Source: an uncultured Campylobacter sp. (GTDB lineage: Bacteria > Campylobacterota > Campylobacteria > Campylobacterales > Campylobacteraceae). Taken from it: a DNA stretch of 57,581 bases. Every line of letters starts with the position of its first letter. The first letter of the stretch is position 1. Shown one piece after another: positions 33,550 through 43,145 of this stretch. Location: positions 1 to 57,581 of the forward strand of contig NZ_CALIMY010000168.1 of assembly GCF_938045205.1 (NCBI RefSeq), in the 5' to 3' direction. A program made the translations under genes and the position numbers. The notes beneath the pieces were generated by a model that had not been told where the DNA came from, did not search any database, and saw only the letters and a list, made by a program, of their open reading frames with translations.

Positions 33550-35445
33550 CTACGTCTTTAGCGCGCTGGTTTGATACAGCTGCATAAGCTGCTCGTAAAA
33601 CTCGCTCTCGCCGTGGCTCTGTAAGATCCCGCTGTTTGGAAAAAGCTCGTCGTAAAGCTTTTGCAGATCTGAAAACCGCGCGGGGAAAAGCTCGCTTAAA
33701 ATCATCGCCGAGATCTCTTTACGCATAAAAATCGCGGGCGGCAAGATCCCCACGCGCAGCAGAGCTTTGAGATTTTGAGTGCGGTAATGCACGTGATGAT
33801 GAGCGCCGTGAGGGCAGTTTTTCGTGCTTACGAGCACCTTGCACTTCTCGCAATAGACGTATTCTGGCATAAGCAAAATCTCTATTTCGCCGCGTTTTTG
33901 ATACTCGTCCAGCACCGAATGCACGCCGCCGCCTTCGAAAAATAGCTCCATATTTGCGTGATTTTGCCCAAAAATTATTTTGTTTATACCTAAATTTTTT
34001 GCGATCGCGCATTGCAAGGCGGGCTTATCGTCAAAAATCGCAAGCGAGCCCAGATCGATCATCATGGCGCGCTGCGCGACCAAAAAATTCTGCAGCAAAT
34101 AGCTTAGTGTTTTTTTGCGTAGCTCGTAGGGCAGGGCGTCTGCGCTGCTCGTGCCGGTTAAAAAAATCACCACGAAATCCGCCTTGTCGATCATATGCCT
34201 AATCAGCCGCTCATGCACGCGGTGGATCGGATCGGCGCAGGTAAAAAACGCTGAAATTTTAGGCGCGGCAAGCGAGCTTGCGACTTTTTTTATGCGCGCG
34301 ATTTGCTCTGCAAGACCATTTTTTAGCAGCGTGATGCGCCCTTGCACCGCAGTTTGCTCTGCGTATGCGTTTTGAAATACCGAGCCTGCGACCTCACTTG
34401 CGCTTGGAGCATAAACGTCGCTAACATCTATGCGCGCGACAAGCTCGCAAGAGGCGGGATTTTTTATGAAATTTTCGGTGGAATTTGAAATAAAATTTCC
34501 CGCCGAATTTGCTACGGATTTTGCATCTGCGCTACAAACGGGATTGAGTGCGGAATTTTCGGCAAAGCTCCGCGCGGAATTTACTGCAGAATTTTCACTG
34601 GAGCTTTTCGCCAAATCCAAAGCGGCGTTGTTTGCAGATTTTGTATCTGCGCTGCTAGTAAAAGTTCGATCATAGCTCGCAGTAAGGCTTTCTATATGGT
34701 CTAAGCCCTCGCTTGTGGCGTTTATAGTGCTTTGCGTACTTGCAGTGCGCGCGAGATCCGTGCCGCTTTTCGCAAAATACTGCTCATTTTGTGCCGCGGC
34801 AGAAACTCTATCCTGCAAGTTGCGCGATTCTTTAGCTAGCAAATACGCACCACTTTCGCCGCTAAGCGAATTTTTGGCGCGTTCGGCTATGCCGTCCTTG
34901 CGGAGATAAAGCTCTAAAATATCGCCCTTTTTTGCGTCCGCGCAGGAAAAAACGAAATTTATGCCGCAGATGCTAAGCTTGCTTGGGCGCAGTAGCTCGC
35001 AGTTCTTGCCGAAAGCGCCGTTTGCGAGCAGGCTCAGGACGTTTAGGTCGGAGCGCGATATCACTATCTTGCGGATTTGCGTTGCGCTATTATTTGTGCC
35101 TTTGCTCTCGCTTCCAGCTTGCTCTGCTTTTAAATTCCTTGCCGCTCCCTTAGCTCGCGCCTCATCCTTACTAGCATCGCCAGCCCTTGACGCTTCTAAA
35201 TTCCGCACCGTTTTTAAATCGCGCTTTGCTTTTGAGTTCTGTGATGCTTTTAAATTTTGCTTCGCTTCTAAATTCTGCGCCGCGTCACTCGAAGCTATTG
35301 CGACGTTTAGAGTTTTTGTGCCATTTGAAATTCCTTCACTTTCAAGCGGTTTTATTTCGTGCAAATCGTCCGCATCGCGCGAAATTCCCATCTCGCCTGC
35401 GATCCGTACCGGATGCGCGCGACTATTTTTTTCTTGCGATGCCAT
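33550..35445 (-). CDS. ATP-sulfurylase-like protein expanded by internal repeats
   Basis: 631 aa. The C-terminal half (about residues 340-631) is ATP-sulfurylase-like: ADPIHRVHE matches the nucleotidyl-transfer HXXH motif, YCEKC...CPHGAHHHVH is the zinc site, and GILPPAIFMRKE is also typical. The first half is unusual. Residues 57-108 are a degenerate six-residue repeat of [QR]NL[EK]A[KS] type, and about 200-336 are low-complexity Asn/Ser/Ala sequence that splits a PUA-like domain. The family member beside HP1021-type regulators in C. jejuni has no such insertions that I recall. The ATG (35445) with AAGGA overlaps the regulator gene. True activity on sulfate is not proven. Confidence 0.75.
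   Translation of the reverse strand: MASQEKNSRAHPVRIAGEMGISRDADDLHEIKPLESEGISNGTKTLNVAIASSDAAQNLEAKQNLKASQNSKAKRDLKTVRNLEASRAGDASKDEARAKGAARNLKAEQAGSESKGTNNSATQIRKIVISRSDLNVLSLLANGAFGKNCELLRPSKLSICGINFVFSCADAKKGDILELYLRKDGIAERAKNSLSGESGAYLLAKESRNLQDRVSAAAQNEQYFAKSGTDLARTASTQSTINATSEGLDHIESLTASYDRTFTSSADTKSANNAALDLAKSSSENSAVNSARSFAENSALNPVCSADAKSVANSAGNFISNSTENFIKNPASCELVARIDVSDVYAPSASEVAGSVFQNAYAEQTAVQGRITLLKNGLAEQIARIKKVASSLAAPKISAFFTCADPIHRVHERLIRHMIDKADFVVIFLTGTSSADALPYELRKKTLSYLLQNFLVAQRAMMIDLGSLAIFDDKPALQCAIAKNLGINKIIFGQNHANMELFFEGGGVHSVLDEYQKRGEIEILLMPEYVYCEKCKVLVSTKNCPHGAHHHVHYRTQNLKALLRVGILPPAIFMRKEISAMILSELFPARFSDLQKLYDELFPNSGILQSHGESEFYEQLMQLYQTSALKT
35122..35277 (-). repeat. 18-bp degenerate coding repeat
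   Basis: About eight units encoding QNLEAK, QNLKAS, QNSKAK, RDLKTV, RNLEAS, RAGDAS, KDEARA and (after KGAA) RNLKAE. Each unit is 18 bp and in frame; the sequence drifts between units, so it is an old expansion. Confidence 0.7.
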
Positions 35446-36286
35446 ATTTTTTCCTTTTCTCCCAAAGCGATTTTCGCGAAATCCCAAGTGCCGCCGCCAG
35501 ATCGGAGTCGAAATACTCGTCTTGGTGCGCTACGATCGTGAGCTTTACGTATTCTTCGATGCTTAAAATTTCACTGCGTTCTTTGTTGCTGCCAAGCGTA
35601 ATTTCGTCGTTAAAGCCCTTTTGCGCGCCGATGGATCCGGCGATTATACGCATGGATTTGGTTTTGCTTAGAAATTTTTCCTTCTGTGCGCCGCTTAGGC
35701 TATCGAAATCTGGTGCGTAAAAAATCTCCGCGCCGCGTTCTAGCGGCTCAGGGCTTTGCGCGGATAGAATTTTAAGGCGCGATTTTAGCGCGAGTGCGAT
35801 CTTAAATACCGCCGCAGCTCGCGCTGCCGCATCGCCGCGCAAAAGAAGCGGAAATTTTATCTGCGCCAAACGCGTATGCGGTATTTCGCACGAAAGGGAG
35901 GCTTCTTTAAGCAGTGCTTCGTAGGCTTCGTTTTGCGATTTTAGCGAGCGAAACTGCGCGTAGTGCTCGATCTTTTTTATGAGCTCCTCTATCATAAAAG
36001 GCTTTTGGATATAATCCGTAGCGCCCGCTTTTACGGGGTTTAGCACCGTTTCGCTATCGACGTAGGCGACCATCAAAATTATGATCGAGCGCCTAAATTT
36101 CTCGATCAGCGGATAAAAGCTCGCGCCGCTCCAGCTCGTAGAGAGTAGCACCGCCTCAAACTCCTCCGCAAGGCCCGCCGCGGTTGCTAAACTCGCCGCG
36201 TTAGTGCATTCATGCCCAAGCGCGCCAAGCTTGTTTGCGATACTTTGAGCAAGATAGCTTTCGCTCTCGATTATTAAAATTTTCAT
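35423..36286 (-). CDS. Orphan atypical response regulator (HP1021/CemR type)
   Basis: 287 aa. An N-terminal receiver-like domain (MKILIIESESY) is followed by a linker and a C-terminal Fis-like HTH (DSDLAAALGISRKSLWEKRK). The usual phospho-accepting aspartate is absent: the position reads AVLLSTSW, with Ser where Asp belongs. H. pylori HP1021 and C. jejuni Cj1608 are essential-type regulators of this kind that act without phosphorylation and respond to redox and energy state. The neighbours pgpA, the sulfurylase-like gene and ispDF match the C. jejuni locus. It overlaps ispDF by 4 nt (ATGA) and the sulfurylase-like gene by 23 nt. Confidence 0.85.
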   Translation of the reverse strand: MKILIIESESYLAQSIANKLGALGHECTNAASLATAAGLAEEFEAVLLSTSWSGASFYPLIEKFRRSIIILMVAYVDSETVLNPVKAGATDYIQKPFMIEELIKKIEHYAQFRSLKSQNEAYEALLKEASLSCEIPHTRLAQIKFPLLLRGDAAARAAAVFKIALALKSRLKILSAQSPEPLERGAEIFYAPDFDSLSGAQKEKFLSKTKSMRIIAGSIGAQKGFNDEITLGSNKERSEILSIEEYVKLTIVAHQDEYFDSDLAAALGISRKSLWEKRKKYGIARKK

Positions 36287-37521
36287 ACGTCCTGTGCCTT
36301 TGCTGCGTGCTTTTGCCAGTCGTAGAATTTCAAGTTTACCGCAGCCTGTGCGGCGATGCCTTCGCTTCTGCCCGTAAATCCCAGCCCTTCGGTCGTGGTC
36401 GCTTTGACATTGACGCGGGCGCAGTTTAGAATTTCGCTCAAAATCTCTTGCATCTGTGCTTTGTAGGCGCCGATCTTCGGGCGCTGCGCAATGATCGTAA
36501 TATCGGCATTTACGAGTTCATAGCCGTAACTTCTGACGCGCCGCATTACATTTCGTAACAGCTCCTTGCTGTCCGCGCCTTTAAGCTTGGCGTCGCTGTC
36601 GGGGAACAGCTCGCCGATGTCGCCCAGCATCGTCGCGCCGCAAATAGCGTCGATTAGGGCGTGGATCGCTACGTCACCGTCGCTGTGCGCGATCAGCGCG
36701 AACTCGCACGGGATCTGCACGCCGCCGAGCACGATGCCCACGCCTTTTTCAAGCGCATGCACGTCGTAACCCGTACCGCAAAAAATATCGCGCGAGCATG
36801 GTTTTAAATTTAGCGCCGCCAGATCGCTTGCGCGCGTGATCTTAAGCGCGCCCGCTTCGCCTTTTATAAATTCCAACCGTCCGCCCGCGCTGCCGACTGC
36901 CGCGCTGTCGTCGGTAAAAATTTCGTCTCCCTCAAGCGCCTTTTTAAGTAGCGCCGTACGCGAAAGCTGCGGCGTTTGGATGAGGCGCAGTTCCTCTCGC
37001 TCCACAATGCGCTCGCCGAGATAGGTCGTGTCATTTACGCCAAGATAGGGGCTGACGCAGTCCGCGCCGCCTAAATTTCGTATCAGCGAGGAGATCAGCT
37101 CGGGCGAAATTTGCGCGCGGGCTACGTCGCTTACGAGCACGAGTTCGCTCTCTACGAGCTGCAGCGCGTTTTTTAGCGAGCTTTGACGATTTGCACCGCC
37201 CGGGGCGAAGTGAAATTTTAAATTTGCAGAGCCGCGTTCATCCGCGCCGTGCTCGCTTTGAAATTTATACTCGCTCGTGTCGTACTCCGCGCTTTCGCCG
37301 CGCGCCGAAGCCGAGCTGCACGCATAGAGGCGCTCGCAATAGCTCACGTCCTCCTCATTTACGGCGATTACGATCTTTTTAAATGGGTGCGCCCGCGCGA
37401 TATTTTGCGCGACGTATTGCCAAAGCGGCAGCTCGCCCACGCGCAGCCACTGCTTTTTGACTGGGAGCTCAAACCTGCTCGAATCGCCCGCGGCGAGCAA
37501 AATCAGCGATATATCTTTCAA
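36283..37521 (-). CDS. ispDF: Bifunctional IspD-IspF isoprenoid enzyme
   Basis: 412 aa fusion. Residues 1-235 form 2-C-methylerythritol 4-phosphate cytidylyltransferase (LLAAGDSSRF, VIAVNE, APGGANRQSSL); residues about 245-412 form the cyclodiphosphate synthase (GTGYDVHAL for the metal site, AHSDGDVAIHALIDA, STTEGLGFTGR-type end). The DXP-pathway fusion is standard in Campylobacterota. An extra stretch of about 35 polar residues (about 67-103) sits between the NEED helix and the APGG loop, which I interpret as a lineage-specific low-complexity insertion. Confidence 0.94.
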   Translation of the reverse strand: MKDISLILLAAGDSSRFELPVKKQWLRVGELPLWQYVAQNIARAHPFKKIVIAVNEEDVSYCERLYACSSASARGESAEYDTSEYKFQSEHGADERGSANLKFHFAPGGANRQSSLKNALQLVESELVLVSDVARAQISPELISSLIRNLGGADCVSPYLGVNDTTYLGERIVEREELRLIQTPQLSRTALLKKALEGDEIFTDDSAAVGSAGGRLEFIKGEAGALKITRASDLAALNLKPCSRDIFCGTGYDVHALEKGVGIVLGGVQIPCEFALIAHSDGDVAIHALIDAICGATMLGDIGELFPDSDAKLKGADSKELLRNVMRRVRSYGYELVNADITIIAQRPKIGAYKAQMQEILSEILNCARVNVKATTTEGLGFTGRSEGIAAQAAVNLKFYDWQKHAAKAQDV

Positions 37522-37738
37522 ATTTTATCCTTGAAATTTTGTTACGAAATTATACGTATTAAAAATGAAAGCAAAATTAATCGCGACTCGCGGGCTAAAA
37601 TATCTTAATCTTAGGCGTAAATTTACGCGGCGCGGTGGTAAAATTTCATCCTGCGTTACGAAAATAAACGGCAAAAGAAAAGTAAGGATTAATGAAATTT
37701 GTTATATTATACGCGCATTTTTAAGAAACGAGGCGAAA

Positions 37739-39046
37739 ATGACCGAAAGCTGCGTATCACAGATCTATTTTGCAAAAAAGGGTGAGCCGACGCCGCAGAT
37801 GAGAGAGGTCGCGCAAAGCGAGCGCATGGACGTGCAGGCCTTGTGTGATCTCATCGCGCAAGGAAGAGCGATCATCCCTGCAAACGTTAATCACAAAAGC
37901 TTAAAGCCGATCGGTATCGGGCGCGCGCTGCGGTGTAAGATCAATGCCAATATCGGCTCTTCGGGCACGACGAGCGATATCGAGGGCGAGCTGGAAAAGC
38001 TTGAAGCGTGCTTAAAGTACGGCGCCGATACGGTGATGGATCTAAGCACGGGCAGCGATCTGGACGAGATCCGCGCCGCGATAATCGAGCGCTCGCCCGT
38101 ACCCATAGGCACGGTGCCGATCTATCAGATGATCCATGAGCTGGGCGATATTAAAAATTTAAAAACGAGCGCTATTCTTAGCACGATCGAGAAGCAAGCG
38201 CGGCAGGGAGTGGATTATTTCACGATCCACGCGGGCTTTAAGCTCGAGTTTATGCCGCTGCTGTCCCGTCGCAAGATGGGTATCGTAAGCAGGGGCGGCT
38301 CGCTGATAGCGTCGTGGATGATGAAATTTCATAAGCAAAACCCGTTCTACGAAGCGTTTGATGAAATTTGCGATATCTGCGCCGCCTACGACGTATCGCT
38401 ATCTCTGGGAGACGGCTTGCGCCCTGGTTGCTTATACGACGCGACCGATAAAGCGCAGCTTAGCGAGCTTGAAATTTTAGGCGAGCTGGCCCTGCGCGCG
38501 AATGAAAAAAACGTGCAGGTGATGATCGAGGGGCCGGGGCACATCCCGTTTAACGAGATCGAGCTAAATATGCAGCTAGAGCGCAAGATCTGCCGCGACG
38601 CGCCGTTTTATGTGCTGGGGCCGCTTCCGACTGACATCGGCGCGGGCTACGATCATATCAGCTCGGCTATCGGCGGGACGATGGCTGCGTATTGCGGCGC
38701 AAGCATGCTCTGCTACGTAACGCCGAAGGAGCATCTAGGCCTTCCCAATGCAAGCGATGTCAGAGAGGGCATCATCGCGCACAAAATCGCCGCTCATGCC
38801 GCAGACGTCGCGCTAGGCAAAGCGGGCGCAATAGAGCGCGATCACGCGATGAGTGACGCGAGGTATGGTTTTGATTGGAACAGGCAGTTTGAGCTTAGCT
38901 TCGATCCAGATCATGCGCGCGAGCTACACGACGAGAGCCTGGGCGATGAAATTTACAAGGGCGCGGAGTTTTGCTCGATGTGCGGGCCGAAATTTTGCGC
39001 ATATAAAATCAGTAGAAATTTAACCGAAAATAAGGAGAAGGAATGA
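37739..39046 (+). CDS. thiC: HMP-phosphate synthase (thiamin pyrimidine)
   Basis: 435 aa radical SAM enzyme that converts AIR to hydroxymethylpyrimidine phosphate for thiamin. NINANIGSS-type and GADTVMDLSTG segments, HAGF, EGPGHIPFNEI, and the C-terminal cluster motif CSMCGPKFC, which is characteristic of ThiC. Start ATG with GAGG; a TATATTAT-type -10 lies about 30 nt upstream. No TPP riboswitch is visible in the leader. Its 3' end overlaps mrp by ATGA. Confidence 0.96.
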   Translation: MTESCVSQIYFAKKGEPTPQMREVAQSERMDVQALCDLIAQGRAIIPANVNHKSLKPIGIGRALRCKINANIGSSGTTSDIEGELEKLEACLKYGADTVMDLSTGSDLDEIRAAIIERSPVPIGTVPIYQMIHELGDIKNLKTSAILSTIEKQARQGVDYFTIHAGFKLEFMPLLSRRKMGIVSRGGSLIASWMMKFHKQNPFYEAFDEICDICAAYDVSLSLGDGLRPGCLYDATDKAQLSELEILGELALRANEKNVQVMIEGPGHIPFNEIELNMQLERKICRDAPFYVLGPLPTDIGAGYDHISSAIGGTMAAYCGASMLCYVTPKEHLGLPNASDVREGIIAHKIAAHAADVALGKAGAIERDHAMSDARYGFDWNRQFELSFDPDHARELHDESLGDEIYKGAEFCSMCGPKFCAYKISRNLTENKEKE

Positions 39047-40137
39047 GTAAAGACGAAGTCTTAAATTTGCTTAAAAGCGTGATCTATCCGGGCTTTTCTA
39101 AAAGCATCGTGGATTTTGGATTTGTAAAAGAGGTCGAGATCGGCGATAGAATTTTCGTAGGGATCGAAATTCCGAGTGCCAAGCCTGAGATTGCAGCAGA
39201 GCTCAGATCGGCGGCGCAAAAGGCGCTAGGGGCGGACGCCGAAATTTTAATCAAACAGCCTAAGATCGCCGAGGAAAAGAGCAACTCTCGCAGCGGCAAA
39301 AATATCGCGCCGCAGATCAAGCATTTCGTGATGATCAGCAGCGGCAAGGGCGGCGTAGGCAAGAGCACGACGACGCTAAATTTAGCCATCAGCACGGCAA
39401 AGCTCGGCAAGAGGGTGGGAATTTTGGATGCCGATATTTACGGACCGAATCTGCCGCGAATGCTAGGCGAGGATAAGACGCAAGCAAGTGTCGTGGGACA
39501 GAAGTTAAAGCCAATCTTAAGCCACGGCGTGGAGATGATGAGTATGGGCGTGCTGATGGAGGAGGGCGCGAGCCTCATCTGGCGCGGCTCTATGATAATG
39601 AAGGCGATCGAGCAGCTGCTAAAAGACGTGGCGTGGAGCGACCTGGACGTGCTATTTTTGGATATGCCTCCGGGTACGGGCGACGCGCAGCTTACGCTTG
39701 CTCAAAGCGTGCCGGTGACGGCGGGCGTATGCGTTACGACGCCGCAGACGGTCGCGCTGGACGACAGCGCGCGCGGGCTTGATATGTTCGAAAAGCTTCA
39801 CATCCCTATCGCAGGCCTTATCGAGAATATGAGCGGCTTCATCTGCCCAGATAACGGCAAGGAGTATGATATCTTCGGTCGCGGCGGCGCGCAAAAGCTG
39901 GCGCAGCGATACAACACCGAAGTAATCGGCGAGATCCCGATCGAGATCGCTATTCGCGAGGGCGGCGACAGCGGCAAGCCGATAAGCTTTTACGCGCCCG
40001 ATTCTTTAAGCGCGAAGCGCTACGAGCAGGCTGCGCGCAAGCTGTGGGAGAAGATCGAGAAGATCGATCGCGAGGAGCTGGCGGACAACTCCGCGATCCA
40101 GCCGGTGATGGACGGCAAGAGCGCCTGCTCGAATTAG
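39043..40137 (+). CDS. mrp: Mrp/ApbC-type FeS-cluster carrier ATPase
   Basis: 364 aa. An N-terminal DUF59/MIP18-like domain precedes a deviant Walker A (SSGKGGVGKST), an extended DADIYGPNLPRML and FLDMPPGTGDAQLT. The family binds and transfers 4Fe-4S clusters to apo-proteins. The gene is coupled to thiC, whose enzyme needs a 4Fe-4S cluster, so a cluster-delivery role is plausible. The C-terminal part appears complete. Confidence 0.93.
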   Translation: MSKDEVLNLLKSVIYPGFSKSIVDFGFVKEVEIGDRIFVGIEIPSAKPEIAAELRSAAQKALGADAEILIKQPKIAEEKSNSRSGKNIAPQIKHFVMISSGKGGVGKSTTTLNLAISTAKLGKRVGILDADIYGPNLPRMLGEDKTQASVVGQKLKPILSHGVEMMSMGVLMEEGASLIWRGSMIMKAIEQLLKDVAWSDLDVLFLDMPPGTGDAQLTLAQSVPVTAGVCVTTPQTVALDDSARGLDMFEKLHIPIAGLIENMSGFICPDNGKEYDIFGRGGAQKLAQRYNTEVIGEIPIEIAIREGGDSGKPISFYAPDSLSAKRYEQAARKLWEKIEKIDREELADNSAIQPVMDGKSACSN

Positions 40138-40977
40138 GACTTTGGCGGGCGCGGTGTCAAAGTTCGCGTGGAATTTCTCTTGAATTTTGCAGATTGAAAT
40201 TCAACGCGGAATTTCATAGTTTGAAATTTCACGCCTAATTTCGCTGCAAATTTTATAATGCTCGCAAAATTTCGGTATGCAAATCCGTCATAGAATTTTG
40301 CCCGTAAATTTAACGGGCAAAATTTCACGCGGGTTTTGCGGCTTGAAATTCTGCGCCGAATTTTGTAGCTCGAAATTCTGCGTTAAAATTTCGCCACGAA
40401 ATTTCGTAGTTTGAAATTTCGAGCTAGAATTTTACTCAAGCTCCGTTGCATGAGGTTTTGGATAAAATTCTAAGCGCAGAATTTTACGGCGAAAATTAAA
40501 TTCCAAACGCGCAATTCAACGAGGTAAAATTTGCCGTAGAATTCCGCTTTGGAGTTTTAAATGTAAAATTTTAAGCATAAAGCTTTGCCGCGGAATTTTA
40601 AAATGTGAAATTTTAGCGCCAAAGCTCTGTTTTAAAATTTTAAGATGGGGCTTTAGCGATGAATTTCTGGCTTGAAATTTATCGCGCCTAGCTTTTTAGC
40701 GGTAACCACAGCATTGCGCTAGTCTAAATTTTATTTCGCCGGGTTTCATGGCGGTGGAGTTTATCTGCGAAAACCTCTGCGAAGCTTATTTGGGATGGAA
40801 TTTTATCTGTAGCGGTCGCGGCAAGGGAATTTCTCGCGTAGCTGAAATTTAAGCAGTTGAAATTTAAACAGCTGGAATTTATTCGTATAGGCTGTGAAGC
40901 CAAGGCAGTAAAATCCCTAAGCCTAGGGCTTTTAGGTTTATGGATTTTACTTTTATACGAAAGAAGAAAGGTCGGTA
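40138..40977. repeat. AAATTT-rich intergenic array 4 (largest)
   Basis: 840 nt without a gene and the clearest of the arrays. AATTT-type words (GAATTT, GAAATTT, AAATTTC, GAATTTT) recur roughly every 11-15 bp between 40170 and 40300, with GC-rich spacers of changing sequence. Extended palindromes such as GAAATTTC and AAAATTTT are frequent. ORFs here are shadows of the repeat. Confidence 0.7.
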
Positions 40978-42003
40978 ATGAGGTTTTTGATTATTTTGGT
41001 GCTTACATTTGCGGCGTTCGCGCAAGAGAGTAATATGCAAAAATGGGCGAAAGAGATTACCGCGGACGCGCAGATCCCGCAGGATAAGTTTTTGGCGTTT
41101 TATCTGAATAAAGATGAGCCTAAAAAGGTGGTTTTCTCTGAAAACGTCGATCGCATCAGCGTCAATTACGAAGGAAATTCCTTCCATGAAATTCCATCTC
41201 CAAATCTTATGGCGTATTGGGTCGGCGAGTTTAATTTCGACGCAGATGTCGAAAAGATGGTGCTAGGAGATTACGGCTGGTCCACGCTGGTAATCGCTGT
41301 GGATGGCACGGACGTGCTGGGTGGGACATCTAGCAATCAAAAGCGCCCGCTTACGTATAAATTTAGCAAGGGTAAGCACAAGATCGAAGCGTGGTTTTTA
41401 AATGACGCGCATTCCAGCGAGCTTTTCGTAGATTTTAAAGATGTAGAGCCCTTTTATCGTCAAAAAGACGCCGTAGCCAAGATCCCTGCGGATAAGGACT
41501 ATGACCTGTGGCTGGGCGCGATCTACGAAAGCGCGCAGATGAATAATCGCGTCAAGCTAAATTTAGCTAAATCCGATAAGCCCATCGTGCTACTGCTTAG
41601 CTCATATCGCGCCGTGGAGTGGGAGATCTCAAATCCGCAAAAGAATGAAATTCTAGCCGTGTTAATTTACAACCCCATAAGTAGCGTCCGTGGTGTAAGC
41701 GGTGCGCTTTACGTCGAGGACTACAGATACACGGAGGCTGCGGATGGACTTAAATGCGAGTGCATATCGGGCAATGTCTTTCACTGCGACGGCAGCGAGA
41801 TTTATGATATGAACGGGCGCGTAAACGGGATATTTGGCAGAGGCTTGGGGGCATTTGCCGGTAAGCACGCCGTAAATTCCTTAGACCTACCGGGGCTTGT
41901 TATCACTCCGAAAATTTTAGACGAAAGCAAAGCTCGCCTACTCTCGGTAGAAGCGGACCGCAAGAAATGCGAAAGCACACCGATGGATGATGTGTTTAGG
42001 TAG
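40978..42003 (+). CDS. Exported protein of unknown function
   Basis: 341 aa. A short Sec-type signal (MRFLIILVLTFAAFAQE) is followed by a soluble, beta-rich protein (VIAVDGTDVLGGTSSN, SYRAVEWEISNPQKNEIL) with cysteines in the last third (KCECISGNVFHC). Probably periplasmic. AAAGG-type SD and a possible TTATAC -10 in the 40 nt upstream. Not recognised. Confidence 0.65.
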   Translation: MRFLIILVLTFAAFAQESNMQKWAKEITADAQIPQDKFLAFYLNKDEPKKVVFSENVDRISVNYEGNSFHEIPSPNLMAYWVGEFNFDADVEKMVLGDYGWSTLVIAVDGTDVLGGTSSNQKRPLTYKFSKGKHKIEAWFLNDAHSSELFVDFKDVEPFYRQKDAVAKIPADKDYDLWLGAIYESAQMNNRVKLNLAKSDKPIVLLLSSYRAVEWEISNPQKNEILAVLIYNPISSVRGVSGALYVEDYRYTEAADGLKCECISGNVFHCDGSEIYDMNGRVNGIFGRGLGAFAGKHAVNSLDLPGLVITPKILDESKARLLSVEADRKKCESTPMDDVFR

Positions 42004-42030
42004 GATAAAATTTAAAATTTGGAGGAAAAA

Positions 42031-42093
42031 ATGAGTAAAATTTTATATAATTTTTTGATTGATTTGTATTTTATGGGAGAAAGATATGGCTGA
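42031..42093 (+). CDS. Leader-like 20-codon ORF
   Basis: ATG at 42031 preceded by a strong GGAGG SD. The 20-residue hydrophobic peptide starts MSKILYNFLIDLYFMG and ends at TGA (42091-42093), overlapping the start of the next gene out of frame. It could couple translation of the membrane-protein gene or be an old start region. Confidence 0.3.
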   Translation: MSKILYNFLIDLYFMGERYG

Positions 42094-43131
42094 TAATACG
42101 AAAGATATATCTGAAAATCCTAGAAATATGCCTGAAAACTCTAAAAATATTATTGACGAGCTAAAAGAATTTTATGAGAAAATTTCGCCGATTGTAAAAT
42201 TGACTTCCTTAATAGCATCCGCATTCTATAGTATTATAAGCTTTACATTTGCTATGACATATATGAGAGATAATGGCTTTTTTAGTTATGAAATTTTTAG
42301 TATAAATTTTATGTGGATTTTCTTACTTGTGGGTATATCACTGGGTATATCACTGGGGGTATATTGTTAATAGTTATTCACGGACTTTATGTTGTTGGTA
42401 TATATTTACGTACATATAAATCGTCTAAAATTTGGAATCATATTTGCATTATTACAAACGCATTTATTATGGTTTTTGCATTTTTGAAATATTGTCATGA
42501 GTTATATAATAATACCATTTTTGTGAAATTTAACTTGATTGCATTTTTTATATTGTCTATTATTGTATTAATTATTTGCTTTTATCAAAAATGCAAAATA
42601 GCAAAGCTTGCTTTATTTGTTCTAATAGTATATATAGTCTTGTTTATTTGCTTTATTGAAAAATTTGGTTTTAAGGTCGTGTTATTTGTTTCTTTTTTTC
42701 TTTTCTTCGAAATTTTAATAATTGCCATTTCATATACAGCTTTAGATATCAAAAGATGGTTTACAACGTTTAGCGCGATATTTATTGGTACCTCTTATAT
42801 ATTATTTCCACTAATCGTAGCTCTATACCCCGAATTGCTTAATGATATTTACAAAAAAATTTTAAAGTCTATCAACTTAGCTTCCGATCATGTTGAAATT
42901 TATCTAAAAGATAAAAATGAATCCATTAACGGCGAACTGATTTTTGACGATGGCAAATATGCTTATGTGAAATTTGACCGCACGGTTAGCAATTGCGGCG
43001 ATGTCGGCAATTCTTGCATTAAAACTATAAGAAAGAAAGTTCCTAGCGAGGACGTTAGCATTATTACCAAAGTTAAAAAAATACTAAAGCAAGTGTTCCG
43101 AAATAAAACTACAAGAAGCCAAGCAATATAA
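42086..43131 (+). pseudogene. AT-rich multi-helix membrane protein, frameshifted
   Basis: Two overlapping frames form one gene. The first (42086-42370) runs MADNTKDISENP to FLLVGISLGISLG and then stops. The second frame continues naturally as GILLIVIHGLYVVGIYLR to a soluble C-terminal domain (VEIYLKDKNESINGELIFDD) ending at 43131. Adding one G to the G5 run at 42355-42359 joins them, giving 348 aa with about seven helices. Two 12-bp tandem repeats (GGGTATATCACT) precede the run. GC content is far below the genome level, a sign of transfer. Function unknown; phase-variable, decayed or mis-sequenced. Confidence 0.6.
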
Positions 43132-43145
43132 AACAAAATAATCAA

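Noticed and set aside
40138..40977. Regular spacing considered as CRISPR
   Set aside because: Words are short (6-8 bp) and spacers are not constant in length; no true repeat of 23 bp or more and no cas genes.
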